Source of the DNA: Chloroflexota bacterium
GTDB taxonomy: Bacteria > Chloroflexota > Anaerolineae > Aggregatilineales > Phototrophicaceae
NCBI GenBank assembly: GCA_026706455.1
Contig: JAPOYS010000093.1
Coordinates: 1 to 37,438, forward strand
Length of the DNA stretch: 37,438 nucleotides
Direction of reading: 5' to 3'
Below are positions 1-7,926 of this stretch, piece after piece. The first letter of the stretch is position 1. Each line of letters opens with the position of its first letter. Below the pieces are notes generated by a model. The model ran no database searches and was not told where the DNA came from. It was given only the letters and a program-made list of their open reading frames with translations. Position numbers and translations under genes: made by a program.

Positions 1-81
1 GGGGCCGGGGGATGGGGGTAGAATTGTGCGTCAACCTCCCAGTAGCGGACAAGCCTTACAGGCCTTGTTAATCTTGGCAAT

Positions 82-1005
82 GTGATGCGCAAGCCATCGC
101 CGCACAGATCCCTGATCTCGCTTCTGCAGCCCTATGTTTTGATTGCGCCGACCCTTGCGCTCGTATTGATGTTCAACGTGGCGCCCGCCATCCGCACGGT
201 CACCGACAGCCTGCACAAGCCCGCGCGCGGTCTCAACGCGGCCGGCAAGCCGCCGGAATACGTGGGCTTGCAGAACTTCCACGATCTCTTTGATGAGGGG
301 CACTACATGGGCGCGCGCTTTACACGCGCGTTTCGCAATACGATTGTATTCGCGCTGGCGACAGTCGGCATTGGCGTGCCGCTGGGCTTGCTGCTGGCAC
401 TGCTGCTCAATCATCAGCAGCCGCTCCTGGGTTTATGGCGCTTCGCCGTGTTTTATCCTTCGCTCCTGCCGTTGATCGGGGCGGCGAGCATCTGGTCATT
501 CATCTTTTCCGATAGCATCGGCTTGGCGAACGCCTTGCTCAAGTCCCTCGGTCATCCCGGATTGAACTGGCTGGGCGATCGCAACCTGGTGCTTCTGTCG
601 GTCGCAGTCGTAAATATATGGAAGCAAGCGGGCTATTTCATGATCTTCTTTCTGGCTGGCTTGCAGAATATCCCGCGCGACATCTACGAAGCCGCTTCCC
701 TCGATGGCGCCAGCGAGCGGCAGCAATTCGCCGCGCTCACTCTGCCCTTGCTTCGCCGAACGCTGCTATTTGTCATCGTAATCTCCTTTATTTTCGCCTT
801 TCAAACGGTTGAGCAATTGCAGGCGCTGGGCGAAGGCGGTCCAGCTGACAGCGCGAATCTCTTGCTATATCTCATCTTCCAGAACATTTCCGAGCGGCAA
901 AACTGGGGCTACGTCAACGCCATGACGATCGTGCTCATCGGCGTAGTCCTGGCTTTCACGGTGAGCAACTTCGTCTTGTTTGAAAGAGACGATGGCAACC
1001 GATGA
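82..1005 (+). CDS. Sugar ABC transporter permease, MalF/UgpA type
   Basis: Inner-membrane permease subunit of a binding-protein-dependent carbohydrate importer. I see about six hydrophobic segments (near residues 18-36, 87-109, 120-141, 168-193, 226-242 and 280-300). The cytoplasmic EAA loop reads EAASLDGA at 203-210, followed by LTLPLL, and is the contact site for the ATPase. A GGP motif at 252-254 is typical of MalF/UgpA relatives. The length of 307 aa is normal for the family. Translation starts at GTG 82 or the adjacent ATG 85; no clear Shine-Dalgarno sequence decides between them, and in-frame stops lie just upstream. Its stop overlaps the start of the next permease (ATGA), so the two are translationally coupled. 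The binding protein and ATPase are not in the window; the former may lie to the left. The substrate cannot be told from the sequence. Confidence 0.9.
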   Translation: MMRKPSPHRSLISLLQPYVLIAPTLALVLMFNVAPAIRTVTDSLHKPARGLNAAGKPPEYVGLQNFHDLFDEGHYMGARFTRAFRNTIVFALATVGIGVPLGLLLALLLNHQQPLLGLWRFAVFYPSLLPLIGAASIWSFIFSDSIGLANALLKSLGHPGLNWLGDRNLVLLSVAVVNIWKQAGYFMIFFLAGLQNIPRDIYEAASLDGASERQQFAALTLPLLRRTLLFVIVISFIFAFQTVEQLQALGEGGPADSANLLLYLIFQNISERQNWGYVNAMTIVLIGVVLAFTVSNFVLFERDDGNR

Positions 1006-1832
1006 ACGGGTCGGGCAATATGCTGCGGCGCGTCGCGCAGGCGACCCGGGTGGGCATCGCAATCGTCTTTCTCATTCCGCTCGTCTTCACCATCCTTGTG
1101 AGTCTGCGGCCCGAGACCGAACCGGTCACCAACGGCAACATATTCTTCGGCAGCGAAGTGACGCTGGCGAATTTCGAACGCGCCCTGGTGATAGCGCCAT
1201 GGGGGCTGCATTACTTGAATAGCATAATATTCGTCGGCGGCACGCTGATCGTCCAGTTGGTCACTGTGACGGGCGCGGCTTACGCCTTCGCGCGCATGCG
1301 ATTCGTCGGGCGCAACTTGCTGCTCATGGTCATTCTGCTGCAGCTGATGATCCCGTCTGGCGTCCTGCTCGTGCAGAACTTCCGCATGATCCAAACGCTG
1401 GGCTTGTTTGATACGCGAGTCGCGCTGATGATCCCCTACTGGGGCTCGGCTTTCGGCGTGCTTCTTTTGCGGCAGACCTTCCGCGAAGTGCCGTTCGAGC
1501 TGGAAGAAGCGGCGCGCATCGACGGCGCCAATCTCCTCCAAGTGATTCGACACGTCTACGTGTCCAACGCCATTCCCGCCTATCTGGCATTCGCGCTGGT
1601 GTCCATCAGCACGCACTGGAACGAGTTTCTTTGGCCCTTCATCATCACCCGCTCCGCTGAAATCAGACCGCTGACTGTCGGCCTGAATAAACTCATCAAG
1701 ACCACCGATCAAGGCGCCTTCTATGGGCAGCTAATGGCGGGCACGCTCATTGTCATCGCGCCGCTGGTTCTATTATTTCTTGTTTTCCAGCGACAATTCG
1801 TCGAGAGTTTCGCCCGCAGCGGCATACGCTAA
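1002..1832 (+). CDS. Sugar ABC transporter permease, MalG/UgpE type
   Basis: Second membrane subunit of the same importer, 276 aa. It has an N-terminal membrane segment at about residues 15-34 and further hydrophobic stretches near 73-96, 104-124, 138-157, 188-204 and 240-262. The EAA loop reads EAARIDGA at 169-176. NEFLWPFII at 207-215 and the FQRQFVESF C-terminus are characteristic of the MalG branch. The start codon overlaps the preceding stop (ATGA at 1002-1005), so heterodimer subunits are made together. No ATP-binding protein follows, so the pair must use an ATPase encoded elsewhere, as is common for CUT1 systems with a shared MsmK-like ATPase (inference). Confidence 0.92.
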   Translation: MNGSGNMLRRVAQATRVGIAIVFLIPLVFTILVSLRPETEPVTNGNIFFGSEVTLANFERALVIAPWGLHYLNSIIFVGGTLIVQLVTVTGAAYAFARMRFVGRNLLLMVILLQLMIPSGVLLVQNFRMIQTLGLFDTRVALMIPYWGSAFGVLLLRQTFREVPFELEEAARIDGANLLQVIRHVYVSNAIPAYLAFALVSISTHWNEFLWPFIITRSAEIRPLTVGLNKLIKTTDQGAFYGQLMAGTLIVIAPLVLLFLVFQRQFVESFARSGIR

Positions 1833-1840
1833 AGTCAGCC

Positions 1841-1869
1841 TGTGGCGTAGCGCGCGCGCGTAATATAAT
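1841..1869 (+). promoter_or_regulatory. Candidate sigma70-type promoter for the UDP-sugar dehydrogenase
   Basis: A perfect TATAAT at 1864-1869 stands out in a G+C-rich background. It is preceded at 17 bp by TGTGGC (1841-1846), a poor -35. It lies 33 bp upstream of the dehydrogenase start. The -10 is the main evidence. Confidence 0.45.
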
Positions 1870-1902
1870 CGCGGCAAATCGCCAGCGCCCAATAGGACTG
1901 CC

Positions 1903-3213
1903 ATGAGCCACAAGCAGAACCTGCTGCAAAAGATCACCGAGCGTGAGGCACATATTGGCTTGGTCGGCTTGGGTTACGCCGGCTTGCCGCTGGCTGTTGA
2001 ATTCGCCGAATCAGGCTTCCACGTGACCGGCGTCGATGTTGACGCAGCCAAGGTCCGGCAAATCAATAGTGGTTGCAGCTACATTGATGACGTACCTAGC
2101 GCGCGCGTTCACCAGTTGGTCGACAAAGGAAGACTATGCGCCAGCGCCAATTATGACGACCTGCGCGAAGTCGATGCCATCAGCATCTGCGTGCCGACGC
2201 CGCTGCGCAAAACGCGCGACCCGGACATGTCCTACATCATCGAGGCGGCGCGCTCGATCGCGGAAATCCGCCGACCCGGCATGCTAATCGTCCTGGAGAG
2301 CACCACCTACCCGGGCACAACTGAAGAGATCATCCTGCCGGAGATTGCCGGAAAGGATCTGGCAGTTGGCGTCGATATTTTCGTGGCTTACTCGCCAGAA
2401 CGAATCGACCCCGGCAATACTTGCTTCAACGTGCGCAATACGCCCAAGGTGGTCGGCGGCATTACCGCGCATTGCGCCGAAGTCGCGACCGCGCTTTACG
2501 AGTCCGCCGTCGACCAGATCATTACGGTATCGTCGCCGACCACGGCCGAGGCGGTCAAGTTGCTGGAGAATACGTTCCGCGCGGTCAACATCGGCTTGGT
2601 CAACGAAATGGCGCTGATGTGCGACAAGCTTGCTATCGATGTCTGGGAGGTGATTCGGGCAGCCGCCACCAAACCTTTTGGCTACATGCCCTTCTACCCG
2701 GGTCCGGGCCTCGGCGGGCACTGCATTCCGGTCGACCCCCACTATCTGAGTTGGAAGCTGAAGACACTCAACTACAACGCTCGCTTCATTGAATTGGCGA
2801 GCGAGATCAACGCTTCAATGCCCTATTATGTGGTCGACAAAATCACCGAGGCATTGAACAATCAAGAGCGCTCGGTGCGCGGGTCTAAGGTATTGATCCT
2901 GGGCGTCGCTTATAAGCGCAATGTCGATGACGTACGCGAAAGCCCGGCGCTGGATATCATCAGCCTGCTGCGGCAACGCGGCGCCGATGTCGCATTTTGC
3001 GACCCGCACGTGCCGCATATCCGCCTGGAGAGCGATTGCCAGATGCATTCACTCGAGTTCGGACCGCAATTGCTGCAAGACGCGCATTGCGTAGTGATCG
3101 TCACGGATCATTCCGCTTTCGACTGGGAAGTCATACGGCAGCACAGCAGCGCGATCGTCGACACGCGCCATGTATATTCTGGCAGCCGCGACGGGAATAT
3201 CGTCAGCTTGTAA
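1903..3213 (+). CDS. UDP-glucose / UDP-N-acetylglucosamine 6-dehydrogenase family (WbpA/WecC-like nucleotide sugar dehydrogenase)
   Basis: Cytosolic NAD-dependent enzyme that oxidises the C6 hydroxyl of a UDP-hexose to the uronate in two steps, feeding surface-polysaccharide synthesis. The Rossmann dinucleotide motif is GLGYAGLPLA at residues 22-31. ESTTYPGTT at 132-140 and AYSPERIDPGN at 162-172 are family signatures. The catalytic cysteine is C274 in GPGLGGHCIPVDP, and K219 lies in the central helix. The C-terminal UDP-binding domain contains GVAYKRNVDDVRESP. At 436 aa it has the length of the UDP-GlcNAc/ManNAc dehydrogenase branch, which I prefer over UDP-glucose dehydrogenase, but substrate is not certain. 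An AGGA lies 6 nt upstream of the ATG. It is followed by glycosyltransferases on the same strand. Confidence 0.93.
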   Translation: MSHKQNLLQKITEREAHIGLVGLGYAGLPLAVEFAESGFHVTGVDVDAAKVRQINSGCSYIDDVPSARVHQLVDKGRLCASANYDDLREVDAISICVPTPLRKTRDPDMSYIIEAARSIAEIRRPGMLIVLESTTYPGTTEEIILPEIAGKDLAVGVDIFVAYSPERIDPGNTCFNVRNTPKVVGGITAHCAEVATALYESAVDQIITVSSPTTAEAVKLLENTFRAVNIGLVNEMALMCDKLAIDVWEVIRAAATKPFGYMPFYPGPGLGGHCIPVDPHYLSWKLKTLNYNARFIELASEINASMPYYVVDKITEALNNQERSVRGSKVLILGVAYKRNVDDVRESPALDIISLLRQRGADVAFCDPHVPHIRLESDCQMHSLEFGPQLLQDAHCVVIVTDHSAFDWEVIRQHSSAIVDTRHVYSGSRDGNIVSL

Positions 3214-3264
3214 CGAGGCGCCAATGCGAGCTGACCAGGTCCTCCTGTCAAAGCAAATCCTGTG

Positions 3265-4404
3265 ATGCCGCTGCGCATCGCAATTGACGCTAGCCGCGCC
3301 ACAAGCGCGCAGCCGACCGGGACCGAAAACTACGCCCGGCGTCTCATCCAGGCGCTCGTCCAAGCAAATGAGTCGCGCCAGGAGCCCGATCGCTACGCGC
3401 TGTACTTTCGCGATGATCCGGCGCCGGAACTCTTTCCCGAATCAGCGCATGTAGAATTGATCGTTTTGCGGGCGCCCCGGCTTTGGACACATCTTCGTTG
3501 GGCGCGCGCTCTCTGGAAGGCGAAGCCCGATATTACTTTTGCGCCGGCACACACGCTGCCATTCATCTTTCCGGGCGCGGGAATCGTCACCGCGCACGAC
3601 TTGGGTTATAAGCGCTTCCCGGCTTCTCATCCGGCCATGCAGCGCGCGCACCTGGACATCACAACGCGATTCAGCCAGGCGCGCGCGGCGCTTGTGCTGG
3701 CCGATAGCCAGGCGACCGCCGATGATCTTCGCCGTCTATACCGCACGCCGGCCGACAAGATTCGCGTGGTATATCCGGGCATCGACGCGCCGGATGAGCT
3801 GCCCTCCCCCGCAGCCATCAAATCTGTACGCGCGAAGCTTCGTCTGCCAGAGCGGTATTTCTTATTTGTCGGCACACTGCAACCGCGCAAGAATATTCGA
3901 CGGCTGGCGCAGGCTTTCACCCGCTGGCAGCGAGAGCACGAAGATGACGAAACCGGGCTGGTGCTGACCGGCGCCAAAGGCTGGCTCTTTGAAGACGTCT
4001 GGTTGGCTGGCGCATCCAATGTCCAGGTCACCGGTTACGTCGACGAGGCTGACAAAGCCGGCTTGCTCGCCGGCAGCATCGCGCTCGTTTTCCCCAGCCT
4101 GTACGAGGGATTTGGCTTCCCGGCCGCTGAGGCGATGCGTTATGGCGCGCCGGTCATCGCCAGCAATACATCAAGCCTTCCTGAGGTAGTCGGCGATGCC
4201 GGCTTGCTCGTTGATCCTGAAGATGTCTCGGCAATCGCGGCGGCCATGAGCCGCTGCAGCCGTGATCTTGCGTTGAGACGTCAGATGATCGAACGCGGAT
4301 TCAAGCAGGCTTCGCGCTTCAATTGGGACAGCGCGGCCGCCCAAGTGATCGATGCCTTCCATGAGGCGGGCGAGCGAGCGAGCGCCCGTCATCGGGCTAT
4401 CTGA
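3265..4404 (+). CDS. Glycosyltransferase family 4 (GT-B fold)
   Basis: Retaining glycosyltransferase of about 379 aa, probably adding a sugar to a polysaccharide or lipid-linked precursor. The N-terminal acceptor domain has the TGTENYARRL loop, and the C-terminal donor domain begins around RYFLFVGTLQPRKN. The diagnostic E-x7-E motif is YEGFGFPAAEAM, with E281 and E289, followed by GAPVIASNTSSLPEVVGDAG, the usual nucleotide-sugar contact region. A GTG at 3262 directly precedes the ATG at 3265; no strong ribosome-binding site separates the options. It starts about 50 bp after the dehydrogenase and likely belongs to the same transcript. The specific donor and acceptor cannot be read from the sequence. 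Confidence 0.9.
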   Translation: MPLRIAIDASRATSAQPTGTENYARRLIQALVQANESRQEPDRYALYFRDDPAPELFPESAHVELIVLRAPRLWTHLRWARALWKAKPDITFAPAHTLPFIFPGAGIVTAHDLGYKRFPASHPAMQRAHLDITTRFSQARAALVLADSQATADDLRRLYRTPADKIRVVYPGIDAPDELPSPAAIKSVRAKLRLPERYFLFVGTLQPRKNIRRLAQAFTRWQREHEDDETGLVLTGAKGWLFEDVWLAGASNVQVTGYVDEADKAGLLAGSIALVFPSLYEGFGFPAAEAMRYGAPVIASNTSSLPEVVGDAGLLVDPEDVSAIAAAMSRCSRDLALRRQMIERGFKQASRFNWDSAAAQVIDAFHEAGERASARHRAI

Positions 4405-4437
4405 TAGAATGTCACTGTGTAGGCACGAGAAATTGCG

Positions 4438-6291
4438 ATGGCGAGCGAGCGCTTTCTACTGGTGCAGTTGGCGGATATTGGCGATCTGGTCTTGACCACG
4501 CCAGCCATAGCCGCCTTGCGCGAAGCTCGGCCGCGCGCCCAGATCGATCTGGTCGCCGCCGAGCATGCGCTGCCCATCGTGCCCGATGGTTTGGCTGATA
4601 GGCTGATCACCTTCCGACGCGCCGAGCGCAACGCCAGCCGCGCTTTCTTTGATCGGCGAAACTTTCGGGCGCTCGCGGAAATCGCTTCGCAAAAGTACGA
4701 CACGATCATCTTTTTTCATCATTTCACATTTCGCGCGGGCGTCTTCAAGTTTTGGCTGCTGGCGAAAGCCAGCCGCGCCCGGCGCGTCATCGGCTTGAAG
4801 AATCATAACATCGGCTTCCTCACCGAATCGATTGACGACGCCGGCTTCGGCGCGCTGCATCAGGCAGCTTACTGGTTGAACCTGGTTGCGCTGGCCGGCG
4901 CCAGCCCCGAAGCCCGCCCGGCGCAAGTCAAGCGCGAGCCCTTCGTCTGCGAGCGGCTCGCAGCTTCAGACACGCTCAAGGTCGTCATTCATGCTGGCAG
5001 CGGCGGTTACAGCCGAGCGCGACGCTGGTCTCCCGAAAGCTTCGCGGCAGTTGCCCGAAGTCTGCAATCTGAGTGTGGCGCGCAGATTATCGTGGTAGGG
5101 CGCGACGATGATGACGGTCATTTGCTGGCAGAGCTGCTGCAAGGGGCGCCCATCAATCTAATTGGCAAGACCAGCCTGCCCCAATTGGCTGATGTCATCG
5201 CCGGCGCGGATTTGTTCATCGGCGCCGATAGCGGCGTGATGCACATTGCCGCAGCCACTCGTACGCCAATTGTCAGCATATTTGGGCCGAGCAATCCAGC
5301 GGCTTGGCGACCCTGGCGGGCGCGCGCCAGCGTGCTGCGCAGCGGCGTTGAGTGCAGCCCCTGCAGTTATGTCTGGGGCGGGCTGGGCGCGCGCGATGGC
5401 TGCCAAGCGCGGACTTGCATGAAGCTGGTGCAGCCGGCCCATGTCTTGGAAGCCGCGTTGGCTCGTCTTGACCAGCGGCGCGCGCAAAAGCTGGAAGCGC
5501 CAGCGCCAAGCTCGCCGCTCCCGACGGCACGGGCGGACAGCCGCCTAAGGCTGCTCGGCGTTCCGGTCGACGGCATCACCTACGATGGCTGGATCGACCG
5601 GATCGGCGCGTGGATCGCAAGCGGCGACGGCGCGCGCCACGTTTGCACGGTGAATCCCGAATTCATCATGATCGCCCAGCGTGATCCGATTTTCTTCAAC
5701 ATCTTGCGGCGCGCCGCAATTTGCGTGCCGGACGGCATTGGTCTGCTTTGGGCGAGCCGACGACTGGGCGCGCCAATCCCGCAACGTGTTACCGGCTCCG
5801 ACGGCGTTCCGCTGATCGCGCGGCACGCGGCCGAAAATGGCTGGAAGATATTTTTCCTCGGCGCGGCCGAGGGCATCGCCGAACGCGCCGCCAAAGTCTT
5901 GTGCCGGGACTATCCGCGCTTGATCGTCGCCGGCGTGTATGGCGGCAGTCCGGCTGCGGCGGAAGAGGACGAAATCGTCGCGCGGGTCAAAGCCAGCGGC
6001 GCCGACATTCTGTTTGTGGCTTACGGCGCGCCCGAGCAGGACAAGTGGATAGCGCGTAATTTGCCTCGCCTGAACGTGGCGATGGCGATGGGCGTCGGCG
6101 GGTCGCTCGATTTCATCGCCGGCGCCGTGCCGCGCGCGCCCGCTTGGATGCGCGACCGCGGATTGGAATGGCTCTATCGTCTCATACGCCAGCCCTGGCG
6201 GCTTCAGCGTATGCTGCGATTGCCGCTCTTTGTCCTCGCGATTTGGCGGCGCGGATCGCGAGATGCAGCCTTCGCGGAAAAGACAGTCTGA
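4438..6291 (+). CDS. Fused glycosyltransferase: GT9 heptosyltransferase-like domain plus GT26 WecG/TagA/CpsF domain
   Basis: A single uninterrupted 617-aa frame joins two glycosyltransferases. Residues 1-345 are GT9-like: DIGDLVLTTPAIAALREA near 13-30, HAGSGG at 185-190, GADSGVMHIAAA at 262-273, IFGPSNPAAWRPW at 281-293, and a cysteine pair around C306/C309 with C322/C327 as in many heptosyltransferases. After a linker rich in Pro, Ala and Ser (about 346-367), residues 369-605 form a complete WecG/TagA/CpsF domain. It carries NPEFI at 406-410, PDGIGLLWA at 431-439, the VTGSDGVPL motif and GVGGSLDFIAGAVPRAPAWM at 552-571. Members of GT26 transfer N-acetylmannosamine(-uronate) or glucose to lipid-linked acceptors. 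The two activities may act in sequence on the same glycan (inference). The preceding UDP-sugar dehydrogenase could supply a uronate donor. Confidence 0.92.
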   Translation: MASERFLLVQLADIGDLVLTTPAIAALREARPRAQIDLVAAEHALPIVPDGLADRLITFRRAERNASRAFFDRRNFRALAEIASQKYDTIIFFHHFTFRAGVFKFWLLAKASRARRVIGLKNHNIGFLTESIDDAGFGALHQAAYWLNLVALAGASPEARPAQVKREPFVCERLAASDTLKVVIHAGSGGYSRARRWSPESFAAVARSLQSECGAQIIVVGRDDDDGHLLAELLQGAPINLIGKTSLPQLADVIAGADLFIGADSGVMHIAAATRTPIVSIFGPSNPAAWRPWRARASVLRSGVECSPCSYVWGGLGARDGCQARTCMKLVQPAHVLEAALARLDQRRAQKLEAPAPSSPLPTARADSRLRLLGVPVDGITYDGWIDRIGAWIASGDGARHVCTVNPEFIMIAQRDPIFFNILRRAAICVPDGIGLLWASRRLGAPIPQRVTGSDGVPLIARHAAENGWKIFFLGAAEGIAERAAKVLCRDYPRLIVAGVYGGSPAAAEEDEIVARVKASGADILFVAYGAPEQDKWIARNLPRLNVAMAMGVGGSLDFIAGAVPRAPAWMRDRGLEWLYRLIRQPWRLQRMLRLPLFVLAIWRRGSRDAAFAEKTV

Positions 6292-6350
6292 TTCGCCGCC
6301 GGTCTCTTGTAAACTTATGGCTGGCCAAAGGTCCAGGACAAAACGCGGGC

Positions 6351-7346
6351 ATGTCCACAACACTGGAATCCTACGTTGAGAGATTTGCGAACACCACGAT
6401 TGTGGTAATCGGCGATTTGATCCTGGACGAATACATCACCGGTCGCGCCACGCGAATGAGCCGAGAGGCGCCGGTGCCCGTGCTGGAGCTGGAGTCGAAA
6501 CGATACATCGCCGGCGGCGCGGCGAATCCAGCCGCCAATATCGTCTCGCTGGGCGGGCGGGCGAAACAGGTCGGCATGATCGGAGAGGACAGGGCCGGCG
6601 AGCGACTCAAGCAGATCTTGATCGACCAGGGCATCGATGCTGAAGGCCTAATCCAACACAAGGCTCACCCGACGACGGTCAAGACGCGCATTCTGGCGCA
6701 GATGGGTTTGCGCTTCCCACAGCAGCTGACGCGGATAGACTCATTGACGCGCGAGCCGATCGACCCGGAAACGGAGTCTTTGATCGTCGGTTTCGCCAGG
6801 CGAGTGCTGGATGAAACGGACGCCGTACTGCTCTCGCATTACGACGGCGGTCTGCTTACGAGCCCTCTAGTTGCCCGGCTAAGAGACCTTTGCGCCGCCG
6901 GTGGCAAGCTGCTGGCCGCCGACGCGCAGGGCAACTTTGAGACCTTCAGCGGGCTTGATATCATCAAGTGCAATGCGGAAGACGCCGGGCGTTATCTGAA
7001 TCGCGGGCTCGTTAGCGACAGCGACTTTAGCGAGGCGGCGCTGCAATTGCATGAGGCCTTAGGCGCAGTACGAGCCACCATCATCACGCGCGGCAATCAG
7101 GGCGCCACCTTGGCGGCGCAAGACCGCGTCCACCATTGCCCGGCGCCGCAAGTCAGCGATGTCTTCGATACGGTGGGCGCCGGCGACACCGCAATCGCCA
7201 CACTGGTATTGGCGCTGGTCGCGGGCGCCGCAGCGAAAGAGGCCGTCACGCTTGCGAATCATGCCAGCGGCATCGTCGTGCGCCACTTCGGCAACTACAG
7301 CCCATCACCCGCCGAGTTGATGCGCAGTCTCGGCGGCGACCTATGA
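6351..7346 (+). CDS. PfkB-family sugar kinase, D-glycero-beta-D-manno-heptose-7-phosphate kinase-like (RfaE1/HldA)
   Basis: Cytosolic kinase of 331 aa. The N-terminal signature GDLILDEYITGRATRMSREA (residues 21-40) followed by PVPVLEL matches the RfaE domain I pattern. GGAANPAANIVSLG (55-68) is the first PfkB signature, and DTVGAGDT with catalytic D279 is the second. In RfaE1/HldA enzymes this phosphorylates heptose-7-phosphate at C1 on the way to ADP-heptose. The cytidylyl/adenylyltransferase domain II is absent, so this is a stand-alone kinase. The frame is open upstream into the previous gene, but the ATG at 6351 gives the expected N-terminus. Proximity to a heptosyltransferase-like domain supports a role in heptose metabolism. 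A different hexose or nucleoside substrate cannot be excluded. Its stop overlaps the stop of the convergent VOC gene. Confidence 0.85.
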   Translation: MSTTLESYVERFANTTIVVIGDLILDEYITGRATRMSREAPVPVLELESKRYIAGGAANPAANIVSLGGRAKQVGMIGEDRAGERLKQILIDQGIDAEGLIQHKAHPTTVKTRILAQMGLRFPQQLTRIDSLTREPIDPETESLIVGFARRVLDETDAVLLSHYDGGLLTSPLVARLRDLCAAGGKLLAADAQGNFETFSGLDIIKCNAEDAGRYLNRGLVSDSDFSEAALQLHEALGAVRATIITRGNQGATLAAQDRVHHCPAPQVSDVFDTVGAGDTAIATLVLALVAGAAAKEAVTLANHASGIVVRHFGNYSPSPAELMRSLGGDL

Positions 7347-7700
7347 CAACAGTTCGACGAATTCAATCGTGTTGCCGTCGGGGTCAGCCAGCGAAGCCAC
7401 CTTCGCCCCTTTATACTCTTCAACTGGATTGATCTCGCTGCCGTGATTAGCCAATCCCTTTGCCATCACGGCCTTGATATCATCCACCTGAAATCGGAAT
7501 TGCTGGCGATTCTGCTCTGCGATGACGCCGGCTATTGTGTTTGGGCAGAAGGTCAACTTTACCTCGCCGAGGGCGCCGGCATAAAACTGATCCTCGCCGA
7601 TATGCACCGTGGCTTTCAGTCGGGCTTTGAATACCGCGTTGTAAAACTGCACCATCTCATCCATGTTGACCGCCGCCACCGTCAGCCCAACCAAGCGCAT
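7341..7700 (-). CDS. VOC superfamily (glyoxalase/bleomycin-resistance-fold) protein
   Basis: Small protein of about 119 aa with the vicinal-oxygen-chelate layout: an N-terminal LVGLTVAAVNMDEMVQFYNA beta-alpha unit, a central FRFQVDDIKAVM unit, and the C-terminal SLADPDGNTIEFVE strand whose Glu is a usual metal ligand. Family members are metal-dependent lyases, dioxygenases or resistance proteins, and the reaction here is unknown. The ATG at 7700 is preferred because GGGAG lies 7 nt upstream; an in-frame GTG at 7706 is nearer the ribosome-binding site than expected. The 3' end overlaps the kinase gene by 6 bp, tail to tail. Confidence 0.8.
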   Translation of the reverse strand: MRLVGLTVAAVNMDEMVQFYNAVFKARLKATVHIGEDQFYAGALGEVKLTFCPNTIAGVIAEQNRQQFRFQVDDIKAVMAKGLANHGSEINPVEEYKGAKVASLADPDGNTIEFVELLS

Positions 7701-7783
7701 ACTCACTCTCCCATTATCACCGGCGCGATACTAGATTGTTCCAAGTTAGTCCTGCGAAAGCTCAATAGAACTCTATGGCAGGA

Positions 7784-7810
7784 GTGGGCGAGTCACCGCC
7801 TCGCCCCTAC
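7784..7810. repeat. Short palindrome with a GTAGGGGCGAG arm
   Basis: The arms GGGCGAG (7786-7792) and CTCGCCC (7800-7806) pair perfectly around a 7-nt loop. On the minus strand the element begins GTAGGGGCGAG. It lies between the divergent VOC and ATL genes and shares its GTAGGGGCGA core with the larger repeat at 34535-34607, which suggests a dispersed palindromic repeat family. Confidence 0.5.
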
Positions 7811-7926
7811 GAAGATTCGATAATTTTGACGATTTCTTGGATGCTGCAATCATTCTCAGTACTTACTTGGTATTACTTTGATTCTGACTGTTCTCGGTGC
7901 GTCGTCAGCGCAAAGCAGGAGCATTC

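Noticed and set aside
1..81. Start of the window before the first permease
   Set aside because: Contains in-frame stops and no recognisable gene end, RNA or promoter; probably intergenic.
5460..5560. Possibility that the GT9/GT26 protein is two genes joined by a missed stop or frameshift
   Set aside because: The frame is continuous with a linker of normal composition and no start codon with a ribosome-binding site before the GT26 domain; kept as a fusion.
6144..6350. Upstream in-frame extension of the PfkB kinase
   Set aside because: It lies inside the previous gene and is not kinase-like; ATG 6351 gives the expected RfaE1 N-terminus.
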